Of a stretch of DNA of 64,000 bases, positions 40,029 to 52,738 are shown one piece after another. Made by a program: the position numbers and the translations under genes. The notes under the pieces were generated by a model. It did no database searches and had not been told where the DNA came from. It saw only the letters and a program-made list of their open reading frames with translations. Origin of the DNA: Bradyrhizobium sp. NAS96.2 (lineage in GTDB: Bacteria > Pseudomonadota > Alphaproteobacteria > Rhizobiales > Xanthobacteraceae); assembly GCF_001908235.1 (NCBI RefSeq), contig NZ_LGHK01000019.1, positions 1-64,000 on the forward strand, given 5' to 3'. Each line of letters starts with the position of its first letter. Within the stretch, counting starts at the first letter, position 1.

Positions 40029-42239
40029 ATGGACCACACCACGCGCCCCAGCCCAGCCGCCGCATCGACGACACGTGTCGTCGACGTGCTGGTGCCTGTC
40101 GCGCTGAACCAGACCTATTCCTACCGCGTGCCGCGGGGCATGGAGCTTGCGCCGGGCGATGTGATCTCTGTTCCGCTCGGACCGCGCGAGGTCGTCGCGG
40201 TGGTGTGGGCCGAGAATGCCAAGCCGGATCCGCGGCTGCACAACCGGCTTAAGGACGTCAGCGAAAAGCTCGATGTTCCGCCGCTCCGAGCGGAGCTGCG
40301 CCAGCTGGTCGACTGGGTCTCCACCTACACGTTGTCGGCGCGCGGCATGGTGCTGCGGATGACGCTGCGGATGGGCGAAAACCTCGGGCCGGAGCGGACG
40401 CGCCTCGGCGTCCGCCTCATCGGCGAGCCGCCGCGGCGCCTGACGCCGGCGCGCCGGCGGGTGATCGAGGTGCTGTCGGACCGCTTGCTGCACGGCAAGT
40501 CGGAGGCGGCACGGGAGGCCGGGGTCAGTTCGGGCGTGATCGACGGCCTGGTCGACGAGGGCACGTTGACGGTCGAGGCGATGCCGCCGCCCGCGGCGCC
40601 GCCCGTTCCGGATCCCTCCTACGCCCAGCCGGATTTCTCGCGCGAGCAGCGCAGTGCGGTCGATGTGATGCGGACGCTGGCGGCGAGCGGCAGCTTTCAC
40701 GTCGCGCTGCTCGACGGCGTCACCGGTTCCGGCAAGACCGAGGTCTATTTCGAGGCGATCGCGGAGAATATCCGTCGCGGCAAGCAGACGCTGATCCTGA
40801 TGCCGGAAATCGCGCTGACCGGCCAGTTCCTCGACCGCTTCGCGCAACGCTTCGGCGTGCGGCCGCTGGAATGGCATTCGGAGCTGACGCCGCGCACGCG
40901 GGCGCGCAACTGGGCGGCGATCTCAGAGGGCAAGGCGCCGGTCGTGGTCGGCGCCCGCTCGGCGCTGTTCCTGCCCTATGCCGATCTCGGGCTGATCATC
41001 GTCGATGAGGAGCACGACCAGGCCTACAAGCAGGACGACGGCGCGCATTACCACGCGCGCGACATGGCGGTGGTCCGCGCCCATATCGCAAAAATCCCGA
41101 TCGTGCTGGCGTCGGCCACGCCGTCGGTCGAGAGTGAGGTCAATGCGCGCAAGGGGCGCTACCAGCGCGTCGCGCTGCCGTCGCGGTTCGGCGGCCAGCA
41201 CATGCCGCATATCGAGGCGATCGACATGCGCCGCGCGCCGCCACCACGCGGGCGGTTCATTTCGCCCGTGCTGGCCGAGCAAATTCGCCACGCCATCGAG
41301 CGCCGCGAGCAGGCGCTGCTGTTCCTCAACCGCCGCGGCTATGCGCCGCTGACGCTGTGCCGCGCCTGCGGCCACCGCTTCGCGTGCACGATCTGCGACG
41401 CATGGTTGGTCGATCATCGGTTCCGGCAGCGGCTGGTCTGTCACCACTGCGGTTTCTCGATGCCGCGCCCGAACATCTGCCCGCATTGCGCGGCCGAGGA
41501 ATCGCTGGTCGCCGTCGGGCCCGGCGTCGAGCGCCTGCAGGAGGAGGCCGCAAGCGTCTTCCCCGAATCCCGCACCATGGTGCTGTCGAGCGATCTCATC
41601 ACCTCGATCGAGACCATGCGCAGCGAGCTCAACGAGATCGCCGAGGGCCGCGTCGACATCATCATCGGCACCCAGCTGGTGGCCAAGGGGCACAATTTCC
41701 CGCGGCTCAATCTGGTCGGGGTCATCGACGCCGATCTCGGCCTCAGCAACGGCGATCCGCGCGCCGCCGAGCGGACGTTCCAGCTGTTGAACCAGGTGGT
41801 CGGCCGCGCCGGCCGCGAGCAGGGCCGCGGCGTCGGCTATCTGCAGACCCATCAGCCGGAACATCCGGTCATCAAAGCTCTGATCGCGAACGACCGCGAG
41901 GCGTTCTACGCCAGTGAGATCGATATCCGCGAGCGCACCGGCTATCCGCCGTTCGGCCGGCTGGCGAGCCTGATCGTCTCCGCCGGCGATCGCCCGACCG
42001 CGGAAGGATTTGCCCGCAAGCTCGCCGCGGTGGCGCCGCTCGATGAGCGGATCCAGGTGCTCGGTCCCGCCGAGGCGCCGCTGGCGGTCATCAAGGGCCG
42101 CTACCGGTTTCGCCTGCTGGTGAAGTCGCTGCGCAATGTCGACTTGTCGCAATATCTGCGCGAATGGCTCGAGGCGGGCCCGAAGACCAAGGGCAATCTG
42201 AAGCTCGAGATCGACGTCGATCCGCACAGCTTTCTGTAG
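40029..42239 (+). CDS. priA: Primosomal protein N' (replication restart helicase PriA)
   Basis: A 3'-to-5' DNA helicase that restarts collapsed replication forks. The 736-residue protein has the N-terminal fork-binding domain, Walker A GVTGSGKTEVY and the DEEH-type box VDEEHDQAYKQ. It also has the zinc-binding cluster beginning CRACGHRFACTICD and ending with HHCGFSMPRPNICPHC, plus the C-terminal helicase motifs GTQLVAKGHNFP and QVVGRAGREQGRG. The length is normal. An intrinsic terminator follows. Confidence 0.97.
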   Translation: MDHTTRPSPAAASTTRVVDVLVPVALNQTYSYRVPRGMELAPGDVISVPLGPREVVAVVWAENAKPDPRLHNRLKDVSEKLDVPPLRAELRQLVDWVSTYTLSARGMVLRMTLRMGENLGPERTRLGVRLIGEPPRRLTPARRRVIEVLSDRLLHGKSEAAREAGVSSGVIDGLVDEGTLTVEAMPPPAAPPVPDPSYAQPDFSREQRSAVDVMRTLAASGSFHVALLDGVTGSGKTEVYFEAIAENIRRGKQTLILMPEIALTGQFLDRFAQRFGVRPLEWHSELTPRTRARNWAAISEGKAPVVVGARSALFLPYADLGLIIVDEEHDQAYKQDDGAHYHARDMAVVRAHIAKIPIVLASATPSVESEVNARKGRYQRVALPSRFGGQHMPHIEAIDMRRAPPPRGRFISPVLAEQIRHAIERREQALLFLNRRGYAPLTLCRACGHRFACTICDAWLVDHRFRQRLVCHHCGFSMPRPNICPHCAAEESLVAVGPGVERLQEEAASVFPESRTMVLSSDLITSIETMRSELNEIAEGRVDIIIGTQLVAKGHNFPRLNLVGVIDADLGLSNGDPRAAERTFQLLNQVVGRAGREQGRGVGYLQTHQPEHPVIKALIANDREAFYASEIDIRERTGYPPFGRLASLIVSAGDRPTAEGFARKLAAVAPLDERIQVLGPAEAPLAVIKGRYRFRLLVKSLRNVDLSQYLREWLEAGPKTKGNLKLEIDVDPHSFL

Positions 42240-42258
42240 GAGTGCCTGCAAAGAAAAA

Positions 42259-42290
42259 GCCTGCCGTCATTCGCGACGGCAGGCCCTTTT
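42259..42290 (+). terminator. Intrinsic terminator after priA
   Basis: GCCTGCCGTC (42259-42268) and GACGGCAGGC (42275-42284) form a perfect 10-bp stem with a 6-base loop followed by CCTTTT. On the minus strand it is followed by an A/T-poor stretch but could also serve the convergent rlpA gene. Confidence 0.85.
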
Positions 42291-42341
42291 GGCGCGAAGC
42301 AGGCCTCGCGGCCGTTACGCAACGCAACGCTTACTGAACGC

Positions 42342-42833
42342 TTAGGACACGACCTCGGCGGTGACGCGGCCGACGCCGGCGCCGGTCAGGCCGATGGCGC
42401 GGGCTGCGCCGGTCGAGAGGTCGAGCACGCGGCCGCGGACGAACGGGCCACGATCGTTGATGGTGACGACGACGCTGCGGCCGCCATGGGTGACGCGGAC
42501 TTTGGTGCCGAACGGCAGCGAGCGGTGGGCGGCGGTCATGGCGTTCTGATTGAAGCGCTGACCGGAAGCGGTGCGGCTGCCCGACTCATTGCCGTAGAAC
42601 GAGGCCATCCCCGAGAACGTGTGGCCGCCGGACGGCTGGATCGATGCATTGGCGTCGCGCCAGGAGGAACCTTCGGCGCGGGCCTGGTGATGATGGTGGT
42701 GGCGATGATGATGGTGCCTGGACTTCGCGGACGCCTCGGTCACGCTGCCCCCGACCAGGATAGTTGCGGCTACAAACGCAAGCGCCGTGCGCGAGCGGGT
42801 TACATTGCCCGCCGCCTTCTTGATATTCAGCAT
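42342..42833 (-). CDS. rlpA: RlpA-family septal ring lytic transglycosylase-like protein
   Basis: A 163-residue exported protein. The signal peptide spans about residues 1-36 (ending EASA), then a striking His cluster of nine histidines interrupted by one Arg ([14 protein letters not shown]). The C-terminal double-psi beta-barrel has the family phrases [20 protein letters not shown] and [16 protein letters not shown], and continues with [18 protein letters not shown]. The conserved His and Asp of the DPBB active site are present. No SPOR domain is present, so septal targeting as in E. coli RlpA is not assured. The His cluster may bind metal. A perfect CtrA-type box lies 182 bases upstream. 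Confidence 0.9.
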   Translation of the reverse strand: MLNIKKAAGNVTRSRTALAFVAATILVGGSVTEASAKSRHHHHRHHHHHQARAEGSSWRDANASIQPSGGHTFSGMASFYGNESGSRTASGQRFNQNAMTAAHRSLPFGTKVRVTHGGRSVVVTINDRGPFVRGRVLDLSTGAARAIGLTGAGVGRVTAEVVS

Positions 42834-43463
42834 TGATAAGACCCTCAGACAGTATTGCCACTAACGCGGCAAGTGGAACCCCCGTCCCTTCGTTGACCAA
42901 GGCCGTTTGATTTCGCAATGAGGCACGAATTAGGCAGTAAATCCTGATTGTCTCGGGCTGAAATATCTTGTTACCGCTTTGCGGTATTCAATCGAGGTTC
43001 CGTAACCTTGGCCGTTAACGAATTTTTAATGATATGAATACTTGCGAATACTGATTATCCGCTCGCTTGTAAGGTTTCGGTAAGTAATCGCGAAATGAAA
43101 CTGCGGCCCGCTCAGGGTTCCTTGCGCCTGAGCCCACAGGCCCATGCAAATTCCGATGGAACAAAATCGAGGGACGCGAATCGGAGGCGCTTGGGCCGGA
43201 TTTCCGGGCGTCGATTTTTTCCGATTTGACCGCCGGCCGCGGTCGCGAAAAACCACATGCGACAAGGCGGCTCTCACGATGCCGTCATGTTGCACCTGCG
43301 CGATTGCTATGTTAGCAAAGCCGCGATTTTAACGGTCCCGGCATGTCCTGTGCCGGTCGAAAATCGAAGTCCCGCTTGAATTCCAAGGGCTTGGATCGCT
43401 AGGCGCTGCTTTGGTGGCGACGGTTTTTCCCTTGCGAATTTGACAGCAAAAAAGAGCGAGCTC
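42834..43463. other. 630-base region between rlpA and atpH; promoter-containing, no gene
   Basis: The divergent rlpA and atp operon promoters must lie here. The part from about 42960 to 43080 is A/T-rich for this genome and holds TTAA-N7-TTAA (43015-43029). Short open frames on both strands show no protein-like character. A hairpin CCACT...AGTGG (about 42858-42876) lies in the rlpA leader. I cannot assign -35/-10 elements with confidence. Confidence 0.5.
43015..43029. promoter_or_regulatory. CtrA-type box
   Basis: TTAA-CGAATTT-TTAA is an exact match to the TTAA-N7-TTAA core bound by the alphaproteobacterial cell-cycle regulator CtrA, and on the minus strand it is followed by C, as in the extended consensus. 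It lies 182 bases upstream of rlpA and 435 upstream of atpH. The match is in an A/T-rich patch, which raises the chance of coincidence. Confidence 0.4.
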
Positions 43464-45553
<2,090 letters not shown>

Positions 45554-45565
45554 CGAATGGGGCGT

Positions 45566-45625
45566 CGCCCGGCTCGCCGCCGGGCGTGACGAACGGAGGC
45601 TTGCGGTCTGACCATTGTGGTCGGA
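45566..45625 (+). other. Two hairpins in the atpA-atpG gap
   Basis: CGCCCGG/CCGGGCG (45566-45586) and TCTGACCA/TGGTCGGA (45607-45625, 3-base loop, one wobble) lie between atpA and atpG. Neither has a T-run. In F1 operons, unequal subunit needs (three alpha, one gamma) are often met by mRNA structure at this junction; that role here is inference. Confidence 0.4.
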
Positions 45626-45644
45626 TCGCCGGGGTGAACGAAGA

Positions 45645-47992
<2,348 letters not shown>

Positions 47993-48001
47993 GCTTTGGG
48001 A

Positions 48002-48086
48002 TGTCGTCATCGCCGGACTTGATCCGGCGATCCATCGAACGAGAAGTATTTTGACTGATGGACCCGCGGGTCAAGCCCGCGGGTGA
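48002..48086. repeat. Palindromic repeat between atpD and atpC
   Basis: Two hairpins form a nested inverted element: TCGCCGGA/TCCGGCGA (48010-48030) and ACCCGCGGG/CCCGCGGGT (48062-48084), with outer complementary parts GTCATC/GATGGAC...GTGACA. It is of a fourth repeat type (GTCAT-CGCCGGACTTGATCCGG) and sits inside the atp operon, just before the atpC leader. Confidence 0.78.
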
Positions 48087-48108
48087 CAGCGCAAAGAACG
48101 GAAAGACC

Positions 48109-48516
48109 ATGGCCACCTTCCACTTCGATCTCGTCTCTCCCGAAAAGCTCGCCTTCTCCGGCGAGGTTGATCAGGTCGACGTTCCCGGCGTGGAGGGTGA
48201 TTTCGGCGTGCTCGCCGGCCACGCTCCCGTCGTCGCCACCGTTCGTCCGGGAATCCTGACGATCACGACCGCCGGCAAGCGCGACAAGGTGATCGTGCTC
48301 GGCGGCCTTGCCGAGATGTCGGACAAGGGCCTCACCGTACTCGCCGACGTCGCGACCACGATTGCCGAACTCGACCGCGCGAAGTTCGCCGAGACCATCA
48401 AGGAGATGGAAGAGAAGCTCGCCGAGAAGGAGGGCTCCGAGCTCGACCACGCGATCGAGCGGCTCGACCACTTCAAGAGCATCCAGAACGAGCTCAACAC
48501 CACGGCTATGCACTAA
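48109..48516 (+). CDS. atpC: ATP synthase F1 epsilon subunit
   Basis: The rotor-associated inhibitory subunit. The 135-residue protein has the N-terminal beta-sandwich with [20 protein letters not shown] and [22 protein letters not shown], and a C-terminal helical hairpin. The start at 48109 follows GGAAAG. It closes the operon; no Fo gene (atpB, E, F) is in the window, in line with the split ATP synthase loci of alphaproteobacteria. Confidence 0.97.
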   Translation: MATFHFDLVSPEKLAFSGEVDQVDVPGVEGDFGVLAGHAPVVATVRPGILTITTAGKRDKVIVLGGLAEMSDKGLTVLADVATTIAELDRAKFAETIKEMEEKLAEKEGSELDHAIERLDHFKSIQNELNTTAMH

Positions 48517-48721
48517 GGCGCGATTGCCGACCAGCGATCGCGCCGATGTGTCGAGTGAGCCGGCTCCCTTTGTGAAATCGCTCACAGTTTTCCAGTCATC
48601 GTCCGCCAGGACTTGAGTTGTTCAACGCTCGCCGCACCCCGGCGGGCGTTGAATGCTTATTGCACCCGCGAACGTCTGGCGGCATTCTCCCCGGCATATT
48701 TGGATTCCGGGGCTGGTGCTC

Positions 48722-50376
48722 ATGAAGCGCAAGATCGCGGCGATCTTTGCGGCCGATATTGCAGGCTATAGTCGATTGGTTGCCGAGGATGAGGAAGAGA
48801 CGCTGCGGCGGCTCGCCTCCTATCGTCAGGTCACCGATGACTTCATTGCAAAATGCGGTGGCCGCATCTTCAACACCGCGGGCGATGCGGTGCTCGCCGA
48901 ATTTCCCAGCGCCGTCGAGGCCGTGCGTTGCGCGATCGACATCCAGGAAAGCCTGCGCACGCGCAACATGGCCTATCCGCCAAGCCGGCAGATGTCGTTC
49001 CGGATCGGTATCACCATCGGCGATGTGGTCGAGCGCGACGGCGATCTGCTCGGTGACGGCGTCAATATCGCAGCCCGGCTCGAGGGCCTCGCCGAGGTCG
49101 GCGGCATCTGCGTGTCGCGCGCCGTGCACGAGCAGGTCGCCAACAAGCTGTCGGTGCAATTCGCCGACATCGGTGCGCAGGAAGTGAAGAACATCCCGAC
49201 CCCGGTGCACGCCTACATGGTGGCGATGCGGCGCGAGGACGGCAGCTACGCAACGCCGCAGGTCAAGAAGCCGGTCAAATCAGCGCCGTCAGCTGCGTCA
49301 GCCTGGATGTGGCCCGCTGCCATCACCGTGGTGCTGCTGGCCGCGATCGGCGTCGGCGGCTTCCTCTATTACACCAAGCTGGAGACCTCGGCGGCGAAGC
49401 CCGCTTCCGTGGCGAGTTCTACGCCGGCGTCCACGCCCCTGGTATCGGCTTCACCGGCGCCGTCGCCGCCGGCATCGACGGCGCCATCTGCCCCTTCGAA
49501 ACCCGCGCCGGCATTGGCGGCGACGGCTTCGACTGCGCCAAGTGATAAACTCGGTGACAAACTCGCGGCCGACATCGTTCCGTTCGTCAGCGACCGCACC
49601 CGCAACATGCTCGCGACCGAGTATTTGCCCGCAGGCGATTCCAAGGCGGTCGCTCTCAACATCAATGGCTTCGTCGGCTGGAGCGTCGCGCAGCCCAGTG
49701 AGGACGCGGCGAAGACGGCTGCGCTGGATCTGTGCCAGAAGCGCGCCGACAATGCGGCTCGCCGCGCAAATGCGAACTGTACGCCGTCGGCAACACGATC
49801 GTGTACACCCATGGCCAGCCTCCGGTGCCGGCCTTGCCGTGGGTCAAGCGTGACGTGCTGGTCGAGAAGCCGTACGCCACCAAGGACGTGCCGCTGCTGC
49901 GCGACGCGGCCAGGGCCCGGCTCGACAGCCTGTTCGTGCCGGGCCGCAAGACGCGAACCATCGCGCTCGGTCCGGGCGGTCACTACTTCTTCAATGCCGG
50001 CATCGATTCGCTGGAGGAATCGGCGCGGCGCAATCTGCAAGCCTGTGGCGCGGTCGCCGGCGTGCCCTGCACGATCGTCGTGGTCGACGACGTCTTCGTG
50101 GTGCCGATTCCGGCGACGTTGCGCGTCACCGGCTTCCTCAGGGCGGCTGACAGCTCGGTCATCGCTCCGAGCGAGCGGGCCGATGTCGTCCGCAAGCTTG
50201 CCGATGCGACGGCAGGCTGGAATGCGGTCGCGGTCGGGACGCAGGGACGGCCGGGACTTGGATTGAAGGCGGAGAACGAGCAGGGCGCCGTCGACGCCGC
50301 GCTCGGCGCGTGCGCCAGGCGCGACAGCGATTGTCATGTCATCGCGATCGGCCCGTTCACGGTCGGCCCGAACTAG
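48722..50376 (+). pseudogene. Membrane-bound adenylate/guanylate cyclase, interrupted by a frameshift
   Basis: Residues 1 to about 170 are a class III cyclase domain opening MKRKIAAIFAADIAGYSRLV, with metal-binding Asp12 and Asp55 (NTAGDAVLAEF). A transmembrane helix follows (196-217), then a Ser/Pro/Ala-rich linker. A C-terminal domain holds two similar Cys-paired units (LCQKRADNAA...KCELYAVGNTIV and ACARRDSDCHVIAIGPFTV). The frame of the first part passes into Arg/Cys-rich nonsense after 49,760. The continuation, from KCELYAVGN to VGPN, is in the -1 frame. The break lies within about 49757-49767 and would be healed by one added base, giving about 551 residues. It could be a true pseudogene or a sequencing error; without a shift the product runs to 50266. 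The C-terminal part resembles DUF4189-like modules, with low certainty. Confidence 0.82.
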
Positions 50377-50506
50377 AACATGGTCCGCAACGTGCAAAGC
50401 GGTGAACCATCCGGAAAATGTGAAGCAGCTTACAGCTGAGATCGGGCACAAATGACAAGCTGCAGCGCAACGACGAGCCGACTCGATCGGGTCGCGATTC
50501 CACTTT
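50376..50506. repeat. Degenerate copy of the dispersed repeat
   Basis: After the cyclase stop, ACATGGTCCG, AAAGCGGTG, CCGGAAAATGTGAAGCAG and GCTGCAGCGCAACGA follow the order of the GAGCATGATC family, including a remnant of the module-2 part (CGACTCGATCGGGTCGCGATTCC), but with many changes. I read it as a decayed copy (F). Confidence 0.5.
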
Positions 50507-50527
50507 GGACGTAATGGACAAGATTCC

Positions 50528-51526
50528 GTGCTGACCTTCTCCACCGATGCGCTCCGCCCGCAGGATCGTTTCGAGCACTGGTGCGATGTGCGCGGCAGGA
50601 GCCTGTTCGGGGTCACGATCGAGCTCGAGCGCGACAAGCGGCCTGATTTCCGCGGGCATTTTTCCGCGACGCCGGTCGGCGATGCCGTGCTGGCGGAAAT
50701 GTCGGCGTCCTCCTATCGGGTCAGCCGTACCTCATCGGACATTACGCGCGTCCCGAGCAACAGCCTGCAGCTCGCCTGGCAGGTGCGTGGCCCCGGCCGG
50801 CTGAATATCGGTCGCGATCGTGTCCAGTTCGTGCGCAACGGAGATCTGGTGTTCGGCCACTCCAATCGCCCGTATTTCTCGACGCCCGAACGGACCGACG
50901 GTTTTCATTTCTTCAGCCTCAAGATCCCCGTCACCAGCGAGCTCGTGCTCGGTGCGCGAATCGAGGATGCGCCGCCAGTCGCGCTGGCGCGTGATGCGCG
51001 CCTGACCCGGCTGGTCGGCGCCATGTTCCGCGCCATGACCCGCGATCCGGCGCAAGCCGGGCAGTTCGCCGACGAAGTCACACATATGGTGCGCCTGGCG
51101 CTGCTCGCGCGCGGACGCCTGCGGCCGCGGCAGGATGAAATCCGTGCCGCGCTGCATGCGGGCTACCTCCATGCCGCGCGCGAAATCCTGCTGCGCGATC
51201 TGCATCGCGCCGCGCTGATGCCGGCCGCGGTCGCCACCGAGCTCGGCATTTCACTGCGGCAATTGCATGCGCTGTTCGAGCCGACCGGCCTGTCGTTCGC
51301 GCGAACGCTGACGGCGACGCGGTTGCGGGAGGCGAGGCGGCTGCTCTACGGCATGCAGGAACGCGGCATCGACGAGATCGCGTTCGCATGCGGCTTCGCC
51401 AGCATCGCGACCTTCTATCGTGTGTTCCGCGCGACCTACGGCATGACGCCAGGCGATGCGCGGCGCATTCCGCCGCCAGAGCGAGATGACGTTTCTTCGA
51501 ATCGTCATCCCGCCCTGGCTCTTTGA
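50528..51526 (+). CDS. AraC-family transcriptional regulator
   Basis: A 332-residue regulator. The N-terminal about 190 residues resemble the AraC-binding-like domain of AraC_binding_2 (RPQDRFEHWCDVRGRSLFGV). The C-terminal about 100 residues form the two-helix-turn-helix DNA-binding domain, with AAVATELGISLRQLHALFE and IDEIAFACGFASIATFYRVFRATYG, the conserved second HTH signature. The start is a GTG at 50528. The target genes and inducer are unknown; it follows the broken cyclase and ends at a repeat and a convergent Nudix gene. Confidence 0.92.
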   Translation: MLTFSTDALRPQDRFEHWCDVRGRSLFGVTIELERDKRPDFRGHFSATPVGDAVLAEMSASSYRVSRTSSDITRVPSNSLQLAWQVRGPGRLNIGRDRVQFVRNGDLVFGHSNRPYFSTPERTDGFHFFSLKIPVTSELVLGARIEDAPPVALARDARLTRLVGAMFRAMTRDPAQAGQFADEVTHMVRLALLARGRLRPRQDEIRAALHAGYLHAAREILLRDLHRAALMPAAVATELGISLRQLHALFEPTGLSFARTLTATRLREARRLLYGMQERGIDEIAFACGFASIATFYRVFRATYGMTPGDARRIPPPERDDVSSNRHPALAL

Positions 51527-51529
51527 TTC

Positions 51530-51605
51530 GAGCATGGTCTCCGCGCAAACGCGTTCCGCGTTTGTCGCGAGGGAAAACCGCTACACACTTTTCCGGACCA
51601 TGCTC
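51530..51605. repeat. Dispersed palindromic repeat, copy G
   Basis: GAGCATGGTC (51530-51539) to GACCATGCTC (51596-51605), with interior hairpin CGCAAACGCGTTCCGCGTTTGTCGCG and GGGAAAACCGCTACACACTTTTCCGG. The arms differ from the other copies by a compensated pair (GGTC/GACC instead of GATC/GATC), which argues that the structure itself is maintained. It fills the 82-base gap between two convergent genes. Confidence 0.9.
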
Positions 51606-51608
51606 AGA

Positions 51609-52109
51609 TCAGTCGGCGAACTCCGCGAACCGGACAGCGACCGCGCGATAGACGTCGCGGCGGAACGGCACCACGAGGTCGGCGACGCGATCGAGGCGCT
51701 CCCAGCGCCATTGATCGAATTCCGCAGGCTGGCCGTTGCGCGGCGTCAACGGATCGATCTCCTGGTCGCGTCCGGTGAAGCGCAGCGCAAACCATTTCTG
51801 GCGCTGGCCGCGGAATTTGGCCAGCCGATGCGATGCCGGTCCGTCATAGGCGGGGAATTCGTAGGTCATCCAGTCGGTCTCGCCGAGATAGTCGGCGCTG
51901 ACCGCCCCGGTCTCTTCCCACAATTCGCGCATCACGGCCTGGCGCGGATCCTCGCCCGCGTCGATGCCGCCCTGCGGCATCTGCCATTCGAGGCCGGGCA
52001 GCACGATCTCCGGACCATCGTCCTTGATCCGGTGGCCGATCAGCACGCGTCCAAAGCTGTTGAACAGCGCGATGCCCACGTTGGGGCGATAGGGCTTATC
52101 CGATGACAT
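51609..52109 (-). CDS. Nudix hydrolase, RNA pyrophosphohydrolase RppH-like (copy 1)
   Basis: Members remove pyrophosphate from RNA 5' triphosphate ends or hydrolyse dinucleoside polyphosphates. The 166-residue protein has a complete Nudix box, GGIDAGEDPRQAVMRELWEE plus TGA, preceded by EWQMPQG, and the RppH-type [15 protein letters not shown]. It opens YRPNVGIALFNSFGRVLIGHR. The ATG at 52109 is preferred over the 15-codon extension. It lies 45 bases downstream of a paralogue. Confidence 0.92.
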   Translation of the reverse strand: MSSDKPYRPNVGIALFNSFGRVLIGHRIKDDGPEIVLPGLEWQMPQGGIDAGEDPRQAVMRELWEETGAVSADYLGETDWMTYEFPAYDGPASHRLAKFRGQRQKWFALRFTGRDQEIDPLTPRNGQPAEFDQWRWERLDRVADLVVPFRRDVYRAVAVRFAEFAD

Positions 52110-52154
52110 CTCGATGGCTGCGCCGCGCGTTGATTGGGCCGGTCCCCCGGCCAC

Positions 52155-52658
52155 CTACTTCGCCGCCAGACCGGCGAATTCCTGCACGACGCGCTCATAG
52201 ACCGGGCGCTTGAACGGCACAATCAGTTCCGGCAAATTCTTCATCGGCTCCCAGCGCCAGGTGACGAACTCGGCCTTGTGGCCGCCGCCGGGGTTGGCGA
52301 CGTTGATCTCGTTCTCGTCGCCGGTGAAGCGCAACGCGAACCACTTCTGCCGCTGGCCGCGATAGCGGCCCTTCCAGGCACGGCCCGCAACGGTGCGCGG
52401 GATGTCGTAGATCAGCCAATCGGAGACCTCGCCGAGCTTCTCCACCGACTTGACGCTGGTCTCTTCATAGAGCTCGCGCCGTGCGGCCTGAAACGTATCC
52501 TCGCCGGGATCGACGCCGCCTTGCGGCATCTGCCAGACATGCGCGTCGTCGACATGCTCGATGCCGCCCGCGCGGCGTCCGATGAAGACCAGCCCGGCCG
52601 TATTCAGCAGCATGATGCCGACGCAGGTTCGATAGGGCAGGTCCTCATAACGTGCCAT
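52155..52658 (-). CDS. rppH: Nudix hydrolase, RNA pyrophosphohydrolase RppH-like (copy 2)
   Basis: A 167-residue paralogue of the next gene downstream, opening [21 protein letters not shown]. The Nudix box reads [20 protein letters not shown] plus TSV; the terminal Gly of the consensus (EExGU) is Ser here, while all Glu ligands are kept. The RppH motif [15 protein letters not shown] is present. The start is the ATG at 52658 ([12 protein letters not shown]). Which of the two copies is the true RppH is not certain; this one is closer to the upstream envelope genes. Confidence 0.9.
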   Translation of the reverse strand: MARYEDLPYRTCVGIMLLNTAGLVFIGRRAGGIEHVDDAHVWQMPQGGVDPGEDTFQAARRELYEETSVKSVEKLGEVSDWLIYDIPRTVAGRAWKGRYRGQRQKWFALRFTGDENEINVANPGGGHKAEFVTWRWEPMKNLPELIVPFKRPVYERVVQEFAGLAAK

Positions 52659-52738
52659 GCTGCCGCTACCTCGCATTTCCTGATGCCGCCTGACCCGGCC
52701 CCCCGGCAAGGTCGAAAGCGGCACCAACAGATTGATCT

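Noticed and set aside
43026-43332. Short open frames on both strands (about 60-90 codons) between rlpA and atpH
   Set aside because: No ribosome-binding site, no recognisable motif, and overlap with the likely promoter region.
49757-49770. Programmed -1 ribosomal frameshifting in the cyclase gene
   Set aside because: No X-XXY-YYZ slippery heptamer is visible and no obvious downstream pseudoknot; a mutation or sequencing error explains the shift better.
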